From Acanthornis magna (lineage: Eukaryota > Chordata > Aves > Passeriformes > Acanthizidae): a stretch of 64,000 bases of DNA. A program made the position numbers and the translations under genes. The number at the start of each line of letters is the position of its first letter. Positions within the stretch are counted from its first letter, which is position 1. The DNA is taken from contig JAWUZG010000177.1 in NCBI GenBank assembly GCA_036785705.1, forward strand, positions 496,001-560,000, given 5' to 3'. Shown here one piece after another: positions 57,350 through 64,000 of the stretch. Under the pieces are notes generated by a model. The model ran no database searches. It was not told where the DNA came from and was given only the letters and a program-made list of their open reading frames with translations.

Positions 57350-60300
57350 ATCAGAATTCCCAGCACCACCAGAACGATTCCCTCATCATCAGAATTCCCA
57401 GCACCACCAGAACGATTCCCTCATCATCAGAATTCCCAGCACCACCAGAACGATTCCCTCATCATCAGAATTCCCAGCACCACCAGAACGATTCCCTAAC
57501 CATCAGAATTCCCAGCACCACCAGAACGATTTCCTCATCATCAGAATTCCCAGCACCACCAAGAACGATTCCCTCATCATCAGAATTCCCAGCACCACCA
57601 GAACGATTTCCTCATCATCAGAATTCCCAGCACCATCAGAAAAATTCCCTCATCATCAGAATTCCCAGCACCACCAGAACGATGCCCTAACCATCAGAAT
57701 TCCCAGCACCATCAGAAAAATTCCCTCATCATCAGAATTCCCAGCACCACCAGAACAATTCCCTAACCATCAGAATTCCCAGCACCACCAGAACGATTCC
57801 CTAACCATCAGAATTCCCAGCACCACCAGAACGATTTCCTCATCATCAGAATTCCCAGCACCACCAGAACGATTCCCTCATCATCAGAATTCCCAGCACC
57901 ACCAGAACAATTCCCTCATCATCAGAATTCCCAGCACCACCAGAACAATTCCCTAACCATCAGAATTCCCAGCACCACCAGAACGATTCCCTAACCATCA
58001 GAGTTCCCAGCACCACCAGAACGATTCCCTCATCATCAGAATTCCCAGCACCACCAGAAAAATTCCCTCATCATCAGAATTCCCAGCACCACCAGAACGA
58101 TTCCTTAATCATCAGAATTCCCAGCACCCCCAGAACGATTCCCTAACCATCAGAATTCCCAGCACCACCAGAACGATTCCCTAACCATCAGAATTCCCAG
58201 CACCACCAGGACGATTCCTTAATCATCAGAATTCCCAGCACCATCAGAACGATTCCCTAACCATCAGAATTCCCAGCACCACCAGAACGATTCCCTATCA
58301 TCAGAATACCCAGCACCACCAGAACGATTCCCTATCATCAGAATTCCCAGCTCCGCAATGATTCCCTCATCATCAGAATTCCCAGCACCACCAGAACGAT
58401 TCCCTATCAACAGAATTCCCAGCTCCGCAACGATTCCCTAATCATCAGAATTCCCAGCACCACCAGAACGATTCCCTAACCATCAGAATTCCCAGCACCA
58501 CCAGAACGATTCCCTCATCATCAGAATTCCCAGCACCACCAGAACGATTCCCTCATCATCAGAATTCCCAGCACCACCAAGAACAATTCCCTCATCATCA
58601 GAATTCCCAACACCCCCAGAACGATTTCCTCATCATCAGAATTCCCAGCACCACCAGAACGATTCCCTCATCATCAGAATTCCCAGCACCACCAAGAACG
58701 ATTCCCTCATCATCAGAATTCCCAACACCCCCAGAACGATTCCCTCATCATCAGAATTCCCAGCATCACCAGAACGATTCCCTAACCATCAGAATTCCCA
58801 GCACCACCAGAACGATTTCCTCATCATCAGAATTCCCAGCACCACCAGAACGATTCCCTAACCATCAGAGTTCCCAGCACCACCAGAACGATTCCCTCAT
58901 CATCAGAGTTCCCAGCACCACCAGAACGATTCCCTCATCATCAGAATTCCCAGCACCACCAGAACGATTCCCTAACCACCAGAATTCCCAGCACCACCAG
59001 AACGATTCCCTCATCATCAGAATTCCCAGCACCACCAGAACAATTCCCTAACCATCAGAATTCCCAGCACCACCAGAACGATTCCCTAACCATCAGAGTT
59101 CCCAGCACCACCAGAACGATTCCCTCATCATCAGAATTCCCAGCACCACCAGAAAAATTCCCTCATCATCAGAATTCCCAGCACCACCAGAACGATTCCT
59201 TAATCATCAGAATTCCCAGCACCCCCAAAACGATTCCCTAACCATCAGAATTCCCAGCACCACCAGAACGATTCCCTCATCATCAGTATTCCCAGCACCA
59301 CCAGGACGATTCCTTAATCATCAGAATTCCCAGCACCATCAGAACGATTCCCTAACCATCAGAATTCCCAGCACCACCAGAACGATTCCCTATCATCAGA
59401 ATACCCAGCACCACCAGAACGATTCCCTATCATCAGAATACCCAGCTCCGCAATGATTCCCTCATCATCAGAATTCCCAGCACCACCAGAACGATTCCCT
59501 ATCATCAGAATACCCAGCACCACCAGAACGATTCCCTATCATCAGAATACCCAGCTCCGCAACGATTCCCTAATCATCAGAATTCCCAGCACCACCAGAA
59601 CGATTCCCTAACCATCAGAATTCCCAGCACCACCAGAACGATTCCCTCATCATCAGAATTCCCAGCACCACCAGAACGATTCCCTCATCATCAGAATTCC
59701 CAGCACCACCAGAACGATTCCCTAACCATCAGAATTCCCAGCACCACCAGAACGATTCCCTCATCATCAGAATTCCCAGCACCACCAAGAACGATTCCCT
59801 AACCATCAGAGTTCCCAGCACCACCAGAACGATTCCCTCATCATCAGAATTCCCAGCACCACCAAGAACGATTCCCTAACCATCAGAGTTCCCAGCACCA
59901 CCAGAACGATTCCCTAACCACCAGAATTCCCAGCACCACCAGAACGATTCCCTCATCATCAGAATTCCCAGCACCACCAGAACAATTCCCTAACCATCAG
60001 AATTCCCAGCACCACCAGAACGATTCCCTAACCATCAGAGTTCCCAGCACCACCAGAACGATTCCCTCATCATCAGAATTCCCAGCACCACCAGAAAAAT
60101 TCCCTCATCATCAGAATTCCCAGCACCACCAGAACGATTACTTAATCATCAGAATTCCCAGCACCCCCAGAACGATTCCCTAACCATCAGAATTCCCAGC
60201 ACCACCAGAACGATTCCCTCATCATCAGAATTCCCAGCACCACCAGGACGATTCCTTAATCATCAGAATTCCCAGCACCATCAGAACGATTCCCTAACCA

Positions 60301-61270
60301 TCAGAATTCCCAGCACCACCAGAACGATTCCCTATCATCAGAATTCCCAGCTCCGCAATGATTCCCTCATCATCAGAATTCCCAGCACCACCAGAACGAT
60401 TCCCTATCATCAGAATTCCCAGCTCCACAACGATTCCCTAATCATCAGAATTCCCAGCACCACCAGAACGATTCCCTAACCATCAGAATTCCCAGCACCA
60501 CCAGAACGATTCCCTCATCATCAGAATTCCCAGCACCACCAGAACGATTCCCTCATCATCAGAATTCCCAGCACCACCAGAACGATTCCCTCATCATCAG
60601 AATTCCCAGCACCACCAGAACGATTCCCTAACCATCAGAGTTCCCAGCACCACCAGAACGATTTCCTCATCATCAGAATTCCCAGCACCACCAGAACGAT
60701 TCCCTAACCATCAGAATTCCCAGCACCACCAGAACGATTTCCTCATCATCAGAATTCCCAGCACCACCAGAACGATTCCTTAATCATCAGAATTCCCAGC
60801 ACCACCAGAACGATTCCCTAACCATCAGGATTCCCAGCATCACCAAAACGATTCCCTAACCATCAGAGTTCCCAGCACCACCAGAACGATTCTCTAATCA
60901 TCAGAATTCCCAGCACGACCAGAACGATGCCCTAACCATCAGAATTCCCAGCACCACCAGAACGATTCCCTAACCATCAGAGTTCCCAGCACCACCAGAA
61001 CGATTCCCTCATCATCAGAATTCCCAGCACCACCAGAACGATTCCCTATCATCAGAATTCCCAGCACCACCAGAACGATTCCCTAACCATCAGAATTCCC
61101 AGCACCACCAGAACGATTCCCTAACCATCAGAATTCCCAGCACCACCAGAACGATTCCCTAACCATCAGAATTCCCAGCACCAGAACAATTCCCTAACCA
61201 TCAGAATTCCCAGCACCACCAGAACGATTCGCTCATCATCAGAATTCCCAGCACCACCAGAACGATTCCC
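57350..61270. repeat. 38-bp minisatellite, about 100 copies, with higher-order structure
   Basis: A 3.9-kb array of a unit holding TCAGAATTCCCAGCACCACC, then AGAACGATTCCCT and either CATCA, AACCA or TAATCA. Each unit has an EcoRI site (GAATTC). Rare variants recur in the same order: CTTAATC followed by AGCACCCCC at 58104, 59199 and 60141, and CTCCGCAATG at 58351, 59446 and 60351. This shows that blocks of about 0.9-1.1 kb were copied as wholes. Because 38 is not a multiple of 3, three units read through all frames and produce the same 38-residue peptide period, so the 229-aa open frame at 57267-57956 is not evidence of a gene. Confidence 0.97.
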
Positions 61271-62524
61271 AGCTCGGATCATCAGCACTGGCTGTGCTAT
61301 CATTCACTTCCTTCAGCCAAATCACCCCAGCTCCTTCACTGCCCATCACTAGAAATGCCATCCCTCACCAGATCCGCAGATATTTCTTATCAGGAGGTGG
61401 GGATAAAGTTTTAGCACCTCTGTTTATTCATTGCCAGCCAGACTGTCACCAGAATACAAAAAAAAAAAAATGAAATCAAATAAAACTTGAAAGACTGGCC
61501 AATTGTTTTCTTCCCATTTTTTACACCAAAGGCTGCATTAGCTAAATTTCACGATTCCCCTAAGTGCCTTTAAAATTACAAGCAATTTCGGCTGTGATTC
61601 ACTTTCATGCAGACTCTGACTGCACGCAATTGTTCCCCCCCAACCCCATCTCAATTATATCTTAATATTATGGGGGCTGAAATGCATTAAATAAATCATA
61701 TTTCATAGCAAAGCAATAATACTTACATGCATTTTAGAAGAAATTGTCCTGCATTATAAATGTCTTTATAATGTCATTACCTTATTTTCCACATTGACTG
61801 AAATATTAGACAGCAGCCACTGCTCCGAGCTACGGATGGAAGCTTTTAGCAAACCTTATGTTTATTCTGCTCTGGTAATTAGCTGCTTTAGTTAATATAA
61901 TACAACGTTTACAAACAGCAATTTATCCAATATACCAGCTCGCTCCTGTAATTAGCGAAACATTGTTATTGATTAAGATTTAATATGGCTGTGGCTGTTC
62001 CTGCAATGTACTACACAAAGGGAACCATCGCTAATTTGTCCGAGGACAGTTCCCCAGTCAAAGTCAGCTCCTGGCACAGGACCATGAATTTCATTATCTA
62101 GAAAATATTTTCTGCAATATTCTACCCAACTTTGAGAGGTTTTAAAGGAGCAGGGAGCAACAAAGAGAAATTGAAGATATAATTACAAACCCACTCTCTC
62201 AGTGAGACCAAAGTTCTTGATTATTGCTTTACTGCAGAGCAAGTTGAAGGTGATTTTTCTATTACAGAGATGCACTAAATCCACACAAAAATCCTTTGAA
62301 GAACACAGGCATGGAAATGCTCTGAGTAAAGCTCAATTTCAGCCCTTTAGATTCTCAGAACAGGAAAACCAAAACACCGCACGAACTACACAAAAATGTC
62401 TGAATGGAGAATCAGCTATCTACAATTTCGAAAATTTCAGTCAAACTCGACTTTTAAAATTCCACATTTGAAAAATGCCGTTGTCCAGAAGATTTTGGTT
62501 CGCTGTGATTTTTTTCGTTTTTTT
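61271..62524. other. Unique AT-rich intron, candidate conserved stretch
   Basis: 61700-62000 is repeat-free with several homeodomain- and SOX-like motifs (GGTAATTAGCTGC, CTGTAATTAGCG, AACATTGTTATTG). The look is that of an intronic regulatory element, but this is not demonstrated. Confidence 0.35.
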
Positions 62525-63712
62525 ATTTCCAGGCATGCTTTATTTTTACAACGCTGTTTTGTTTGGAGTGTTTTTAACCAATTAAAAATTTAAAATTTTT
62601 CACTGGCAAAGCAAAGGATGTATTTAAGAACACAAAACAGTCCGAAAACTTTCCTGTATGTTTGAGAAAATGTATGAATCACCTAAAAATTCAGTATAAA
62701 GTGGAAAAATTATCGATATTTTGGTCTGGGAATAGACATCCTCATAATATTAAATGAGGTCTTTAGACACTTCTGGTAATGATAGAAATAACCAATATAA
62801 AATTAGAATATTAATTCAATATTTCCAGGCATGCTTTATTTTTACAACGCTGTTTTGTTTGGAGTGTTTTTAACCAATTAAAAATTTAAAATTTTTCACT
62901 GGCAAAGCAAAGGATGTATTTAAGAACACAAAACAGTCCGAAAACTTTCCTGTATGTTTGAGAAAATGTATGAATCACCTAAAAATTCAGTATAAAGTGG
63001 AAAAATTATCGATATTTTGGTCTGGGAATAGACATCCTCATAATATTAAATGAGGTGTTTAGACCCTTCTGGTAATGATAGAAATAACCAATATAAAATT
63101 AGAATATTAATTCAATATTTCCAGGCATGCTTTATTTTTACAACGCTGTTTTGTTTGGAGTCTTTTTAACTAATAAAAATTTTAAAATTTGTCACTGGCA
63201 AAGCAGAGGATGTATTTAAGAACACAAAACAGTCTGAAAACTTTCCTGTATGTTTGAGAAAATGTATGAATTACCTAGAAATTCAGTATAAAGTGGAAAA
63301 ATCATCAATATTCTGGTGTGGGAATAAACATCCTCATAATATTAAATGAGGTGTTTAGACCCTTCTGGTAATGATAGAAATAACCAATATAAAATTAGAA
63401 TATTAATTAAATATTTCCAGGCATGCTTTATTTTTACAGTGCTGTTGAGTTTGGAGTCTTTTTAACTAATAAAAATTTTAAAATTTTTCATTGGCAAAAC
63501 AGAGGATGTATTTAAGAACACAAAACAGTCCGAAAACTTTCCTGTATGTTTGGGAAAATGTATGAATTACCTAAAAATTCAGTATAAATTGGAAAAATCA
63601 TCGATATTCTGGTCTGGGAATAGACATCCTCATAATATTAAATGAGGTGTTTAGACACTTCTGGCAATGTTAGAAATAAGCAATATAAAATTAAAATATT
63701 AATTAAAATGAG
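62525..63712. repeat. 296-bp tandem repeat, four copies
   Basis: AGGCATGCTTTATTTTTACA recurs at 62531, 62827, 63123 and 63419, exactly 296 bp apart. The first two copies are nearly identical. The third and fourth carry more changes (for example TTTTTAACTAATAAAAAT). AT-rich and not recognised as a mobile element. Confidence 0.97.
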
Positions 63713-63756
63713 AAAAACTATATCTAAAAATTACATTTATATCCAACTCGAGTGGG

Positions 63757-63833
63757 TGACATCCCTGCCCATAACAGTGGGGTTGGAATTAAATAATTTT
63801 TAAGTTCCCTTCCAACCCAAACCATTCTAGAAT
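63757..63833 (+). mobile_element. CR1 LINE fragment, 3' end
   Basis: GACATCCCTGCCCATAACAG and terminal AGTTCCCTTCCAACCCAAAC with CATTCTAGAATG. Plus orientation, only about 77 bp. Confidence 0.83.
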
Positions 63834-64000
63834 GTATTTCCAATCCATTCCTCGATACTTGTGGAACTCAGAGCAAGACTCAAGGACTCACTTTAAAATA
63901 TATTCTTATCATTTAACCCAGTTCCATCCATATAATGACATGGGGAATACTCCAGGAACGAGGCTTCCGTTACAGAGAAAGTCATGAAAATTATTATATT

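Larger units (their letters stand above)
29157..64000 (-). other. CHCHD3: CHCHD3 upstream intron (partial, at least 34.8 kb)
   Basis: This extends upstream of the 84-bp exon to the window edge with no recognisable upstream CHCHD3 exon (expected to end around EEERAKAKHL). It contains most of the tandem arrays of the window. That the whole stretch is a single intron is inferred from the absence of exons, so a missed short exon cannot be excluded. Confidence 0.8.

Noticed and set aside
57267..57956. 229-aa open frame in the 38-bp array
   Set aside because: A 38-bp unit gives the same peptide period in every frame; stops appear as soon as unit variants change. No conserved domain or splice context.
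57350..61270. CRISPR-like array appearance
   Set aside because: There are no unique spacers: the whole unit is repeated head to tail. The host is a bird and no cas genes are present.

Overview
The window looks like intronic DNA from a bird, most likely a songbird. The evidence is about two dozen CR1 LINE fragments with the avian 3' end (TTCCAACCCAAACCATTCT), GC-rich 5'-truncated CR1 subfamilies, several solo endogenous-retrovirus LTRs and several minisatellites. There are no operons, ribosome binding sites or bacterial-type genes. The long open frames are by-products of CR1 sequence or of tandem repeats.

Only one gene is supported. Two coding exons of CHCHD3 (MIC19, a subunit of the mitochondrial MICOS complex) lie on the minus strand: 29073-29156 (28 codons) and 1636-1706 (71 bp). 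They are adjacent in the known protein order, have splice sites in matching phase and are separated by a 27,366-bp intron. Everything above 29157 is the next intron upstream in the gene, still running at 64000. Everything below 1635 is the following intron. The last exon, with the CHCH domain, and the N-terminal exons were not seen.

Layout by region. 1-7.3 kb: the 71-bp exon, CR1 copies, a solo LTR with 6-bp flanking repeats (3425-3864), and a CR1 split by a solo LTR (6874-7314). 7.3-16.7 kb: mostly unique AT-rich intron with small CR1s, ending in a solo LTR that carries six 63-bp internal repeats (15690-16653). 18.5-26.1 kb: a CR1-dense stretch with composite tandem duplications, a CR1 with a 5' inversion and another solo LTR (21944-22389). 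26-29 kb: largely unique, then the 84-bp exon. 30.7-39.6 kb: three tandem arrays (14-bp units, CR1-derived 75-78-bp units, and a 357-bp satellite). 41.8-47.3 kb: CR1 copies and a 30/41-bp minisatellite. 49.3-56.9 kb: G/T-rich and simple repeats, three solo LTRs and CR1s. 57.35-61.27 kb: a 3.9-kb array of about 100 copies of a 38-bp unit with higher-order structure. 62.5-63.7 kb: four copies of a 296-bp unit.

No new coding system was found. The most unusual content is the tandem-repeat biology: arrays seeded inside CR1, a variable repeat inside an LTR family, a possible family link between two distant minisatellites, and a long higher-order 38-bp array, all inside one intron-rich locus.
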